Numbered from the stretch's first letter, positions 8,937 to 17,927 are shown. The stretch: 64,000 nucleotides of DNA from Streptomyces glomeratus (GCF_021462825.1 NZ_JAKEEB010000023.1:1-64000), one strand, 5' to 3'. A program made the numbers and translations. Notes: generated by a model not told the origin, from the letters alone.

Positions 8937-10550
8937 ATGTCCGGGACGACCACGGCCGCCGCTGCGTCGCGCCGTCGGGCGGCCGGGGCGCGTGCGAGCC
9001 GCTGGGTCGTCCTCGTCGTCCTCTGCGTGAGCCTGCTGCTCGTCGCCGTGGACGCCACCGTGCTGCACGTCGCGATGCCCGCCGTCACCGAGGACCTCAA
9101 GCCCGGTGCGGTGGAACTGCTCTGGATCGTCGACACCTACCCGCTCGTCTGCGCCTCGCTGCTGATCCTCTTCGGCACGCTGGGCGACCGCGTCGGCCGC
9201 AGACGCGTCCTGCTGCTCGGATACGGCCTGTTCGGCATCGCCTCCGGTGTGGCGGCCCTCGCGCAGGACGCTCAGGTGCTGATCGCGGCACGGGCGCTGC
9301 TCGGCGTGGGCGGCGCGATGATCATGCCGGCCACCCTGTCGATCCTGCGCCAGGTCTTCCCCGACCGGCGCGAGCGGGCGCTGGCGATCGGCATCTGGAG
9401 TGCGGTGGCCGCGGTGGGCGCGGCGATCGGGCCGCTGCTGGGCGGCTTCCTGCTCGAGCACTTCTGGTGGGGCTCGGTCTTCCTGATCAACATCCCGCTG
9501 ATGCTGGTCAGTCTGCCGGTCGGGCGGCTGCTGCTGCCGGAGTCGAGGGGCGACCGCGACGGCCCCTGGGACGTGCTCGGCGCGCTCATGGCGGCGGGCG
9601 GCCTCTTCGCGCTGGTGCTCGCGGTGAAGCGGCTCGGCGCCGGACAGCCGCCGCTGGGCCCGTACACCCTGCTGCCGCTGCTGGCGGGCGCGGGCCTGCT
9701 GGCCGCCTTCGTACGCCGGCAGCGGCGCCGCACACACCCGCTGGTGGACCTGCGGATGATCGCCCGCCCGGCCTTCGGCACCTCGGTCGGATGCATCGTG
9801 CTGGCGATGCTGGCGCTGGTCGGCCTCGAACTGATCGCGGCGCAGTATCTGCAACTCGTGCTGGGTCTGTCGCCGCTCCAGACGGGACTGCGGCTGTTGC
9901 CGCTGACGTTCGCGGCGATGGCGGCCGGCCTGGTCGGCTCGCACATGCTGCAACGCTTCGGCCCCCGCCTGATGGTGTCGTCCGGCTTCTGCCTGACGGC
10001 CGTCGCCGTGCTCACCCTCACGCTGATGGGCCGCCACGACAACCCCGGACTTCTGCTGTCCGGTTTCGTGCTGCTCGGCTTCGGGCTGGAGACGACTCTG
10101 TTCGGCGCCTACGAGTCGATGCTGAGCGAGGCGCCGCAGGAGCAGTCCGGCGGGGCGGCGGCGATCGGCGAGACGTCGTACCAGCTGGGCGCCGGGATCG
10201 GGATCGCCCTGCTGGGCAGCGTGATGAACGCGGCGTACACACCCGGCCTGTCGTCGGTGCCGGGGGTTCCGGCGTCGGAGTCCAGGGCCGCCGGCCATTC
10301 GCTGGGCGAGGCGTACCAGGTGGCGGACCGCCTGGGCGGAGCCCAGGGTGCGGCGCTGCGCCATGCGGCGCGCGACTCCTTCGTCCACGGCCTGCATGTG
10401 ACGCTCCTGGTCAGTGCCGGCCTGCTGATGCTGGGCGCGGTGATGGCGGTGCGGCTGCCCCGGGTCATGCACTGCGAGCAGCCGTCCACGGCGGGCGAAG
10501 CCCTCGTACCGGCACCGCGCAGGACCGAGGACTCCCGCGTCTCGGCGTGA
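8937..10550 (+). CDS. MFS drug exporter, DHA2 family (14 TM)
   Basis: A 537-residue major facilitator with about 14 membrane spans. It has the DHA2 signature features: motif A (GDRVGRRRVLLLG at about 81-93), motif C-like glycine-rich helix 5 (GAAIGPLLGGFLLEHFWW) and the WRSVFLINIP-like segment GSVFLINIPL. It probably exports quaternary ammonium-type or antibiotic compounds by proton antiport. The ATG at 8937 is preceded by GGGAGGT at 8924-8930, which decides the start against a longer open frame. No regulator gene lies next to it. Confidence 0.9.
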   Translation: MSGTTTAAAASRRRAAGARASRWVVLVVLCVSLLLVAVDATVLHVAMPAVTEDLKPGAVELLWIVDTYPLVCASLLILFGTLGDRVGRRRVLLLGYGLFGIASGVAALAQDAQVLIAARALLGVGGAMIMPATLSILRQVFPDRRERALAIGIWSAVAAVGAAIGPLLGGFLLEHFWWGSVFLINIPLMLVSLPVGRLLLPESRGDRDGPWDVLGALMAAGGLFALVLAVKRLGAGQPPLGPYTLLPLLAGAGLLAAFVRRQRRRTHPLVDLRMIARPAFGTSVGCIVLAMLALVGLELIAAQYLQLVLGLSPLQTGLRLLPLTFAAMAAGLVGSHMLQRFGPRLMVSSGFCLTAVAVLTLTLMGRHDNPGLLLSGFVLLGFGLETTLFGAYESMLSEAPQEQSGGAAAIGETSYQLGAGIGIALLGSVMNAAYTPGLSSVPGVPASESRAAGHSLGEAYQVADRLGGAQGAALRHAARDSFVHGLHVTLLVSAGLLMLGAVMAVRLPRVMHCEQPSTAGEALVPAPRRTEDSRVSA

Positions 10551-10676
10551 CCGGGGCGTGCGCACGGCGTGGCGCCGGGTATCCCGGTACTGGACGTGCG
10601 GCCCGGCGCGTCGTACCGTCGGCCCGACCAGTCCTGGCTAGCGCTGCTAGTTTTTCAGTGTCACGGAGGCTGTCCC

Positions 10677-11861
10677 ATGACCGCGTCGTTGCCGCCCTTC
10701 GACCCCGCCGACCCGCTGGGGATCGACGACCTGCTGGACGCCGAGGACCTCGCCATCCGCGACACGGTGCGGACCTGGGCGGCGGAGCGCGTGCTGCCGT
10801 ACGTCGCCGAGTGGTACGAGAAGGGAGAGCTCCCCGGGATCAGGGAGCTCGCCAGGGAGCTCGGCTCCCTGGGCGCCCTCGGCATGTCGCTCAGTGGCTA
10901 CGGCTGCGCCGGGGCCAGTGCCGTGCAGTACGGCCTCGCCTGCCTGGAGCTGGAGGCCGCCGACTCAGGGATCCGGTCGCTCGTGTCCGTCCAGGGCTCC
11001 CTCGCCATGTACGCCGTGCACCGGTTCGGCAGCGAGGAGCAGAAGCAGCAGTGGCTGCCCCGCATGGCCGCCGGCGAGGTCATCGGATGCTTCGGGCTCA
11101 CCGAGCCCGACCACGGCTCCGACCCCGCCTCGATGCGCACCCACGCCAAGCGCGACGGCTCCGACTGGATCCTGAACGGCCGCAAGATGTGGATCACCAA
11201 CGGCTCCGTCGCCGGTGTCGCCGTCGTCTGGGCGCGCACCGACGAGGGGATCCGAGGGTTCCTCGTCCCCAGCGGCACGCCCGGCTTCTCCGCTCCCGAG
11301 ATCAGGCACAAATGGTCCCTGCGGGCCTCCGTCACCAGTGAGCTCGTCCTCGACGACGTGCGTCTGCCCGCCGACGCCGTCCTGCCCGGTGTCGTCGGCC
11401 TCAAGGGGCCGCTCGGCTGTCTCTCCCACGCCCGGTACGGCATCGTGTGGGGGGCGATGGGGGCGGCCCGCTCGTGCTTCGAGACCGCCGTCGAGTACGC
11501 GAGGAGCAGGGAACAGTTCGGCCGGCCCATCGGCGGGTTCCAGCTCACCCAGGCCAAGCTCGCCGACATGGCGGTCGAACTGCACAAGGGCATTCTGCTC
11601 GCCCACCATCTGGGACGGCGTATGGACGCGGGACGGCTCCGTCCCGAACAGATCAGCTTCGGCAAGCTCAACAACGTACGCGAGGCCATCGACATCTGCC
11701 GTACGGCGCGTACGATCCTCGGCGCCAACGGGATCTCCCTGGAGTACCCGGTGATGCGGCACGCCACCAACCTGGAGTCGGTGCTCACCTATGAGGGCAC
11801 CGTCGAGATGCATCAGCTCGTGCTGGGCAAGGCGCTCACCGGGCTCGACGCCTTCCGGTGA
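10677..11861 (+). CDS. Acyl-CoA dehydrogenase, glutaryl-CoA dehydrogenase-like
   Basis: A 394-residue FAD enzyme of the acyl-CoA dehydrogenase family. The N-terminal helical domain, the middle beta domain (CFGLTEPDHGSDPASM and KMWITNGSVAGVAVVWART) and the C-terminal helical domain with YARSREQFGRPIGGFQL are all present. The catalytic base is the Glu of LTYEGTVEMHQLVLGKALTG, the position and context used by glutaryl-CoA dehydrogenases. It likely oxidises glutaryl-CoA or a similar short acyl-CoA from lysine or aromatic breakdown. The start at 10677 has GGAGG nine bases upstream. It ends 41 bases before the convergent SepF-like gene. Confidence 0.88.
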   Translation: MTASLPPFDPADPLGIDDLLDAEDLAIRDTVRTWAAERVLPYVAEWYEKGELPGIRELARELGSLGALGMSLSGYGCAGASAVQYGLACLELEAADSGIRSLVSVQGSLAMYAVHRFGSEEQKQQWLPRMAAGEVIGCFGLTEPDHGSDPASMRTHAKRDGSDWILNGRKMWITNGSVAGVAVVWARTDEGIRGFLVPSGTPGFSAPEIRHKWSLRASVTSELVLDDVRLPADAVLPGVVGLKGPLGCLSHARYGIVWGAMGAARSCFETAVEYARSREQFGRPIGGFQLTQAKLADMAVELHKGILLAHHLGRRMDAGRLRPEQISFGKLNNVREAIDICRTARTILGANGISLEYPVMRHATNLESVLTYEGTVEMHQLVLGKALTGLDAFR

Positions 11862-11901
11862 CCCGGGCCCGTAGCGGGCCGGGCCGGTGACCGGCCCTGC
11901 C

Positions 11902-12339
11902 TCAGCTCTGGTTGAAGAAGCCGCCGCTGTGGCGGTGTGCGGCCTCGCCGCTGACGATCTCCGTGTCCGCCGGGGTCAGCAGGAAGACACGGCTGGCGAC
12001 ACGGTCGATCGAGCCGCGCAGGCCGAAGATCAGACCGGCCGCGAAGTCCACCACACGCTTGGCGTCGGCGGGCTCCATGTTCGTGAGGTTCATGATGACC
12101 GGGACGCCGTCCCGGAAGAGCTCGCCGATGGCCCGGGCATCCCGGAAGCTGTCCGGGGTGACCGTGCCGATCCGGCGGCCCTTCTCCTCCGCAGTGTCCG
12201 ACGCGACCTTCACGCGAGGGTCGGTCACCCAGGCATCGCCCTGGTCCTGTCCCTCGGCGTAGTCGTCGTCGTAGTAACGCTCGTCATCGTTGTCGTCGAC
12301 GAGGCCCAGCCAGGCGCTCGCCTTGCGTACCGATCCCAT
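11902..12339 (-). CDS. SepF-like cell division protein
   Basis: A 145-residue SepF-family protein: short N-terminal amphipathic segment (MGSVRKASAWLGLV), acidic/Tyr linker (DDNDDERYYDDDYAE), then the globular SepF core with PVIMNLTNMEPADAKRVVDFAAGLIFGLRGSIDRV and VFLLTPADTEI. SepF anchors FtsZ to the membrane. It is not next to ftsZ or ylm genes, so it is one of the extra SepF copies that Streptomyces carry (the SflA/SflB type, reported to affect sporulation septation). I infer that class from its solitary position. GAGAGGAGG lies just upstream of the start codon. Confidence 0.92.
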   Translation of the reverse strand: MGSVRKASAWLGLVDDNDDERYYDDDYAEGQDQGDAWVTDPRVKVASDTAEEKGRRIGTVTPDSFRDARAIGELFRDGVPVIMNLTNMEPADAKRVVDFAAGLIFGLRGSIDRVASRVFLLTPADTEIVSGEAAHRHSGGFFNQS

Positions 12340-12540
12340 GGACGCCTCCTCTCACAGCGGTCTTTCAAGCCTTCCGCAACTCCATGGTCGTCCATGATGC
12401 GGATGTGGCGCCAAGGGGATAGACGCCGCGCGGGGGTTTCGTGACGGTACTGGTGCACAGCCAATACGTCGAGAGCCCGCGTGTCCCAAGGGCCGTGCGG
12501 TAAACCACTGCTGACTGTGAGTGAAATATTATTTGCGGTG

Positions 12541-12577
12541 GCGTATGGGTGACGAGCGGTGCGTACGGGTGAACGAG
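12541..12577. repeat. Two direct repeats upstream of the DUF5685 gene
   Basis: GCGTAYGGGTGA occurs at 12541-12552 and 12561-12572, exactly 20 bases apart (about two helical turns), each followed by (A)CGAG. It lies in an AT-richer divergent promoter region (12340-12629) between the SepF-like gene and the DUF5685 gene. Candidate binding site for a same-face regulator, or promoter elements. Confidence 0.5.
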
Positions 12578-12629
12578 GGGGCAGATAAGCTGCCGCAATT
12601 CAACGTCGTACCAGACACGGGGGAGTGTC

Positions 12630-13829
12630 GTGTTCGGAATAGTCCGGCCCTGCCGGCACCGGCTCGGTGAGAGTCTCGGGACCGAGTGGATGGCGCACCT
12701 GTGCGGTCTGTGTCTCGCCCTGCGCGGGGACCACGGGCAGCTGGCCCGGCTCGTCACCAACTACGACGGGCTGCTCGTCTCGGTCCTGACGGAGGCTCAG
12801 GCCGAGACGACCACCGGACGCCGGCGCACCGCAGGGCCCTGTCCGCTGCGCGGGATGCGCACCGCCTCCGTCGCCCGGGGCGACGGCGCACGTCTCGCGG
12901 CCGCCGTCTCGCTGGTGCTCGCCTCCGCCAAGATGCGCGATCACCTGGCCGACGGGGACGGCCCGTTGGCGCGCCGGCCCGTCGCGTTCGCGGCGCGCCG
13001 GGTCGCGGAGAGCTGGGACAGGGCCGGTGCCCGTACCGGCTCCGGAATCGGGTTCGACACCGCCGTCCTCGTGGACGCCGTGGACCGGCAGACCGGCATC
13101 GAGGCGCTCGCCGGGCCCGGCACCCCGGTCCTGACCGTCACCGAGCCGACCGAGACCGCCACCGCCGCCGCCTTCGCGTACACGGCCGTTCTGGCCGGGC
13201 GCCCCGGCAACGCCGAACCGCTGGCCGAGGCGGGGCGGCTCTTCGGGCGGCTCGCCCATCTGCTGGACGCCGTGGAGGACCGGGAGGCCGACGCGGCGTC
13301 AGGCGCCTGGAACCCGCTGACCGCCACCGGCACCTCCCTGAAGGAGGCCCGCCGCCTCGCCGACGACGCGCTGCACGGGATACGGCTCGCGCTGCGCGAC
13401 GTCGAGTTCACGGACGGGCGGCTCGCGCACGCCCTGCTCGCCCACGAGCTCCGGACCTCCGTGGACCGCGCGTTCGGCACCACCTCCTGCTCGCACACGC
13501 CCGGACCGTACGGCCCGCCGCCCTCCGGCACGTACACACCGGGCGGGCCGCCGGGCCCGTACACCCCCGGCGGCCCGGCCGGCCCGCCGCCCCCGCAGCC
13601 GCCCCGGCGACGGGGGCTGATCGCCGGCTGCGCCGTGTGGCTGGGGCTCGCCTGCACCTGCCAGTTGTGCTGCGGCAGCCATGAGGATCCGTGGACCCGG
13701 GAGCGCAAGAAGGCGGCGTGCCAGGACTGCGGTGACTGCTGCGACGGATGCGAGTGCTGCGGCGAGTGCTGCAGCGGCTGTGACGGATGCGATTGCTGCT
13801 GCGACGGATGCGACTGCGGCTGTAACTGA
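12630..13829 (+). CDS. DUF5685 family protein with Cys-rich tail
   Basis: A 399-residue protein of unknown function. The N-terminal ~285 residues fit the DUF5685 family, beginning FGIVRPCRHRLGESLG with conserved Cys and His (MAHLCGLCLALRGDHG), which suggests metal binding. Next comes a Pro/Gly/Tyr-rich linker, a hydrophobic segment with Cys (GCAVWLGLACTCQLCCG), and a tail in which 17 of the last 36 residues are Cys, arranged as CxxC and CC groups. Start is GTG at 12630 with GGGAG just upstream. The coding end is built from short DNA repeats that continue past the stop codon. Possible role in metal or redox handling, which is inference only. Confidence 0.85.
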   Translation: MFGIVRPCRHRLGESLGTEWMAHLCGLCLALRGDHGQLARLVTNYDGLLVSVLTEAQAETTTGRRRTAGPCPLRGMRTASVARGDGARLAAAVSLVLASAKMRDHLADGDGPLARRPVAFAARRVAESWDRAGARTGSGIGFDTAVLVDAVDRQTGIEALAGPGTPVLTVTEPTETATAAAFAYTAVLAGRPGNAEPLAEAGRLFGRLAHLLDAVEDREADAASGAWNPLTATGTSLKEARRLADDALHGIRLALRDVEFTDGRLAHALLAHELRTSVDRAFGTTSCSHTPGPYGPPPSGTYTPGGPPGPYTPGGPAGPPPPQPPRRRGLIAGCAVWLGLACTCQLCCGSHEDPWTRERKKAACQDCGDCCDGCECCGECCSGCDGCDCCCDGCDCGCN

Positions 13830-13874
13830 GGAATGCGACTGCGGCTGTATGCGACTGCGGCTGTAACTGAGGAA
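13809..13874. repeat. Duplicated 3' end of the DUF5685 gene
   Basis: A 25-base unit that includes the stop codon (13809-13833) is repeated at 13850-13874, with a third partial 16-base copy (TGCGACTGCGGCTGTA) at 13834-13849 between them. The duplication appears to have been produced by slippage in the Cys-codon repeats and leaves a second in-phase-looking end downstream of the real stop. Confidence 0.85.
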
Positions 13875-13945
13875 ATAGTGTTTCCGCCACGTAAAACAAG
13901 CACATGATGTGGTGACCGTAGCGCCGCGGGGTCGTTGAACCGTCC

Positions 13946-15214
13946 GTGCACGTCACCATCCGTGCCAGGGTGCTGAGGATCCTCGTCCTCGCCCTGGCCG
14001 TGCTGCTCGCCCTGCTCGGTGCGGCCGCCGCGGAGCAGTTCTCGGCGTACCGCAACGCGGCCGTCACCGCGGTGAACGCCCGGCTCTCCGTCACGCTCCA
14101 GGGGTTCGTCCACGCACTGCAGAAGGAGCGTGGGCTGACCACCGGATATCTCGGCGGCGTACGGCAGTTCCGCGCCGGGCTGCCCGCGCGGCGCAGGGCC
14201 ACCGACACCGCCCGCGCCCGGCTCGAGGAGGCGCTCAGGGGCCGCGACGACGCCGTCGCCGCCGCCGTGCGCGCGTCCCTGCGGCGGCTCGACGCCCTCG
14301 GGGCGATCCGCCGGCACGCCGACGACGGCACCGGGACGGTTCAGGAGGCCTTCGACGGCTTCACCGCCGCCATCACGGTCCTCGACCGGCTCGGGCTCGG
14401 CCTCGACGACGTGCACGACGGCCGGCTGCGCGCCGCCTACCAGGCGCTCCGTATCCTCGGCAGCGCCAAGGAGTTCACCGCCGAGGAGCACGCCATCGTG
14501 CTCGGCTCGGTGGCCGCCGGACGGTTCCGCGCCGACGACTACATCCGCTTTCTGCAGATCCGGGCGGGCAGGCTGGCCGCCCTGGAGAGCTTTCCGCGCT
14601 CGGCCACCGGGGCCGAGCGGCGGCGGCTCGACGCGGCGCTCGGCACCCCGGACGCCCGGCGCTCGCTCGCCTACGAGAGCGCCGCGGTGCGGGGCGGCGG
14701 ACGCCTCGGCCCGCGCACGGTGCCGCCCGTGTCCTGCCGGCAGTCCATGACCTCCACCCTCGACGGCCTGCGCGCGGTGCAGATCTCGCTCGGCCGGGAC
14801 ATCGAGGACCGTGCCGCCGGGCTGCAAGGCGCGGCCTTGCGCGACCTGCTGCTGTTCGTGCTGTTCGCGGTCGGGACGGTCGCCGCGCTCGGCCGCCTCG
14901 CCCTGGACTGCGTACGTTCCGTCTCCACTCCGCTCGACGTCCTGGCCGAGCAGGCGCGGGAGGTGGCCGGCGCACGGCTGGCGCGGACGCTCGACGCGGT
15001 GCAGCACGGCACCCCGGGCCGGACGCCACCGCCCGCACCGCTCGCCGTGCCCGTCCGGGCCGCACCCGAAGTGCTCCAGGTCGCGGAGGCGTTCGACCGG
15101 GTGCAGCGCGTCGCCTACGAACTGGCCGTCGAGCAGGCGGTGCTGCGCCGCGGCGCCGCGGGGTCGCCGGGCGGCATCGACCCGTACGAGGCGGGCTTCG
15201 GCGGAGTCGCGTGA
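13946..15214 (+). CDS. Membrane protein with nitrate/nitrite-sensing (NIT) domain
   Basis: A 422-residue sensor-like protein. An N-terminal membrane segment (about 10-32) is followed by an extracellular NIT-like helical domain whose marker is LQKERGLTTGYLGG, then a second membrane segment near 298-318 (LLLFVLFAVGTVAALGRLAL) and a short HAMP/linker-like coiled region. In Streptomyces such proteins are often full histidine kinases. Here the protein stops before any kinase domain, so it cannot signal alone. Either it is a naturally short partner or the kinase part has been lost. The start is the GTG at 13946. Confidence 0.75.
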   Translation: MHVTIRARVLRILVLALAVLLALLGAAAAEQFSAYRNAAVTAVNARLSVTLQGFVHALQKERGLTTGYLGGVRQFRAGLPARRRATDTARARLEEALRGRDDAVAAAVRASLRRLDALGAIRRHADDGTGTVQEAFDGFTAAITVLDRLGLGLDDVHDGRLRAAYQALRILGSAKEFTAEEHAIVLGSVAAGRFRADDYIRFLQIRAGRLAALESFPRSATGAERRRLDAALGTPDARRSLAYESAAVRGGGRLGPRTVPPVSCRQSMTSTLDGLRAVQISLGRDIEDRAAGLQGAALRDLLLFVLFAVGTVAALGRLALDCVRSVSTPLDVLAEQAREVAGARLARTLDAVQHGTPGRTPPPAPLAVPVRAAPEVLQVAEAFDRVQRVAYELAVEQAVLRRGAAGSPGGIDPYEAGFGGVA

Positions 15215-15339
15215 CATCACGGCCGTGTCGTCGACGGCTTCCACCGCACGCTCGTCGTACCGAGCCGTGACCTGGAGCGACCCACCCGTCAACGGCCCGA
15301 CCGCGCTGCCACCGCACGGAGGCCGGTTCCGCACCTTCC
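15215..15339. other. Gap after the NIT gene
   Basis: 125 bases with no gene I can assign. A short VDGFHRTLV-like reading exists but I do not recognise it. The following bases are the monooxygenase remnant. Confidence 0.4.
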
Positions 15340-15572
15340 TGGTCGTTTGCCGCCCCCCGGAGGGGCCGTCGCCGCGGAGACGGACTTGTTCGTCCGGACG
15401 GACGCGGCCGAAGGGTTCGTCCTCGGCCCCCTCTCGTCCCGGGCGGACTCGACGACTTCACGGGCCCGGCGCGCCGTTGCTCCGGAAGCGCGGCGTCTTC
15501 CGCACGGAATACACGGGAACCACGCTGCGCTCGAATCTCGGGCCGGTGGATCCGCTGTGGAAGGGTTGATCA
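15340..15572 (+). pseudogene. 3' remnant of an LLM-class flavin monooxygenase
   Basis: Three frames in succession spell the end of a nitrilotriacetate/pristinamycin-type LLM monooxygenase: DLFVRTDAAEGFVLGPL ending near 15439, then PGGLDDFTGP from 15439, then LLRKRGVFRTEYTGTTLRSN from 15477 to a stop at 15569. So there are at least two frameshifts in ~70 bases, and an RTFLVV piece upstream at about 15340 suggests another. The ~1.1 kb that would encode the rest of the enzyme is absent, since the NIT gene lies there. DUF1684 genes often sit beside such enzymes (inference), so the neighbour may have lost its partner. Confidence 0.8.
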
Positions 15573-15573
15573 C

Positions 15574-16356
15574 ATGACGACGGACGCATCCGACGAGTGG
15601 AAGCAGTGGCACGAGCACCGTACCGAGCAGGTGTCGGAGCCCTACGGGCCGCTCGCGCTGACCGGCACCTACTGGCTGGAGGACTATCCGGATGGTCGAA
15701 TTCCGGCCATCCCCGGGAACTGGACGGCCGATGAGGAAGCGGTGGTGCTGACGGCAACCGAGATCGACGGCCTGACCGTCGACGGCAGGCCCTTCAGCGG
15801 CAGGATCAGTCTCGGCGCCGACCCCGGCCCCGTGACCGGGGCCCGCGTCGCGGCGGGGCAGCGCCGCCTGGTCGTCCTCGTCCGCGAAGGCGTCTGGGGC
15901 CTGCGCGAGTACGACCCCGGCGCCCCCGGGCGCCTGGCCTTCCGGGGCATCGACGCCACGCCCCACGATCCGCGCTGGTCCGTCGAGGGGCACTTCACCC
16001 CGTACGCAGAGCACCGCACCGTACGCGTGGAGAACGCCGACGGGCGTCACCGCGGCCTCGGGCTCGGCGGTGTGCTGGCCTTCACGCTCGACGGGCAGGA
16101 CCTCACCCTTCAGGTCTCGGTCGAGGAGGACGGCTCGCTGTGGGCCGTCTTCGCCGACGCCACCAGCGGGGACAGCAGCTACCGCTTCAGGTTCCTGCGG
16201 CCGCCGGCGCCCGATGCCGAAGGGCGTACGACGGTGGACTTCAACCGCTCCCTGCTTCCTCCGTGCGCCTTCGCGGACCACTTCATCTGCCCCTTTCCCC
16301 CGCCGGGCAACACGCTGGGCATCGCGATCGAGGCGGGGGAGCGCACCCTGCTGTAG
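15574..16356 (+). CDS. DUF1684 domain protein
   Basis: A 260-residue protein of the DUF1684 family. Typical family features are the Trp-rich start (DEWKQWHEHRTEQV), the middle beta-rich part and the conserved C-terminal block VDFNRSLLPPCAFADHFICPFPPPGN. Function is unknown; no signal peptide or membrane segment is visible. The start is the ATG at 15574 with AAGGG upstream, inside the end of the monooxygenase remnant. Confidence 0.88.
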   Translation: MTTDASDEWKQWHEHRTEQVSEPYGPLALTGTYWLEDYPDGRIPAIPGNWTADEEAVVLTATEIDGLTVDGRPFSGRISLGADPGPVTGARVAAGQRRLVVLVREGVWGLREYDPGAPGRLAFRGIDATPHDPRWSVEGHFTPYAEHRTVRVENADGRHRGLGLGGVLAFTLDGQDLTLQVSVEEDGSLWAVFADATSGDSSYRFRFLRPPAPDAEGRTTVDFNRSLLPPCAFADHFICPFPPPGNTLGIAIEAGERTLL

Positions 16357-16577
16357 CGAAATTCCGCGGAATCTCCCACACCCTCCGGAACCGTCGGTAA
16401 GTTGAAGGCTGTACGGCCGAAAGGCACCCTTGCGCCGATCGGCCACGCGGCCGAATACTCCCCCCAGCGCTTGTCAGGGGCACGGCATGCCCGCTATCCG
16501 GGCGGGTCTGCCCCCGGCTGCGCCTCACGGGCCCCATCCCCACGTGGGCCCCCGACTTCCCTTGGAGGGAACGACAA

Positions 16578-17480
16578 GTGAGGATCAAGCGCACCAACCC
16601 CACGAGCGGTATCGCGAGACGGACCCGGCTGATCGCCGTGGCCACCGGTCTCCTGGCCGCTGCCGCGTTCGCCGTCCCCAGCGCGAACGCGAGCGACGCA
16701 CACACCTTCAGTGCGAACCAGCTCAGCAGGGCGAGCGACTCGGTGCTCAAGTCCGATGTGCCTGGTACCGCCTGGGCCGTCGACCCCGCGACGAACCGCG
16801 TCGTCGTCACCGTCGACAGCACGGTCTCCAAGGCCGAGATCGCGAAGATCAAGAAGGAGGCCGGCGGCAACGCGGGCGCCCTCACCATCAAGCACACCCC
16901 GGGCAAGTTCAACAAGCTGATCTCCGGCGGCGACGCCATCTATGCGAGTAGCTGGCGCTGCTCGCTCGGCTTCAACGTCCAGGACTCCAGCGGCAACTAC
17001 TACTTCCTGACCGCCGGGCACTGCACCGACGGGGCGGGCACCTGGTGGTCGAACTCCTCCCACACCACCACGCTCGGCACCACGGCCGGCTCCAGCTTCC
17101 CCGGCAACGACTACGGCATCGTGCGCTACACCAACAGCTCGGTGACCAAGCCGGGCACCGTGGGCAGCCAGGACATCACCCGTGCGGCCACGCCCTCCGT
17201 CGGCACGACCGTCTACCGCCGCGGCTCCACGACCGGTACGCACAGCGGCCGTGTCACCGCGCTCAACGCGACGGTCAACTACGGCGGCGGCGACATCGTC
17301 TACGGCCTCATCCAGACCACGGTCTGCGCCGAGCCCGGTGACTCCGGCGGCCCGCTGTACGGCGGCTCCACCGCCTACGGTCTGACCTCCGGCGGCAGCG
17401 GCGACTGCACCTCCGGCGGCACGACGTTCTTCCAGCCGGTGACCGAGGCCCTCAGCGCCTACGGGGTCCACGTCTACTGA
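16578..17480 (+). CDS. Secreted streptogrisin-type serine protease (S1)
   Basis: A 300-residue pre-pro-protease. The signal peptide runs to about residue 39 (RLIAVATGLLAAAAFAVPSANAS). A short propeptide covers 40-114. The mature enzyme starts at ISGGDAIY (I115) and carries the triad H148 (LTAGHCT), D178 (FPGNDYG) and S256 (EPGDSGGPL), with disulfides likely C128-C149 and C250-C277. This matches Streptomyces griseus protease B-like enzymes, broad chymotrypsin-type endopeptidases released to feed on protein. Start is GTG at 16578 with GGAGGGA at 16564-16570. A strong terminator follows. Confidence 0.95.
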   Translation: MRIKRTNPTSGIARRTRLIAVATGLLAAAAFAVPSANASDAHTFSANQLSRASDSVLKSDVPGTAWAVDPATNRVVVTVDSTVSKAEIAKIKKEAGGNAGALTIKHTPGKFNKLISGGDAIYASSWRCSLGFNVQDSSGNYYFLTAGHCTDGAGTWWSNSSHTTTLGTTAGSSFPGNDYGIVRYTNSSVTKPGTVGSQDITRAATPSVGTTVYRRGSTTGTHSGRVTALNATVNYGGGDIVYGLIQTTVCAEPGDSGGPLYGGSTAYGLTSGGSGDCTSGGTTFFQPVTEALSAYGVHVY

Positions 17481-17927
17481 TCCCGCCGCACCGGCACCTC
17501 CGCACCATCCGGAGCCGACGGCAGGGGAGCCCCCGCACACGAGACGTGTGTGCGGGGGCTCCCTTTTGCATCGGTGCGGGAGCAACGCTCCTTCCTCTCC
17601 TGTCCTTTGGAGCCCAGGTCCGAAGGGGATGAATCCAGACAGGACTAGACCTCATGGGCGGCACAGGGATAACCCTCGCTCGGCATTTGCAGTGGGAACC
17701 AGGGGCGGAGACACAAGGGGCGGGTCACGAGCCCGGGGGCGCACGTCCGTTGGCGTGTGCGCGTCCTGAAGTCGACCTTGTGTGCTCCCCGGGGCCCTCG
17801 GAATAGTGGGCGCCGCACGGTGGGTGCGGACGTGGCTTCTGTGGTGCGCCGCCTCCGTGCCCGTACGCCTTCCGGTCGCGGCGATCCCCATCATCCCCAC
17901 GGCCGACCCCCCACAGGAGGACGTAAG
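17481..17927. other. Gap between the two protease genes
   Basis: 447 bases. It holds the terminator of the first protease gene (17525-17567) and then about 350 bases with no gene, which must contain the promoter of the second protease. No recognisable operator or RNA was found. Confidence 0.5.
17525..17567 (+). terminator. 16-bp stem intrinsic terminator
   Basis: GGGAGCCCCCGCACAC (17525-17540) pairs perfectly with 17548-17563, loop of seven, followed by TTTT at 17564-17567. It ends the first protease transcript. Confidence 0.92.

Noticed and set aside
8819..11341. Very long open frame over the MFS exporter and acyl-CoA dehydrogenase genes
   Set aside because: Arg/Ala/Pro-rich composition with no motifs; it is a shadow frame of two real genes with strong family matches.
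12941..15334. 797-codon minus-strand frame over the DUF5685 and NIT genes
   Set aside because: No recognisable domains; the repeats and motifs all belong to the plus-strand genes.
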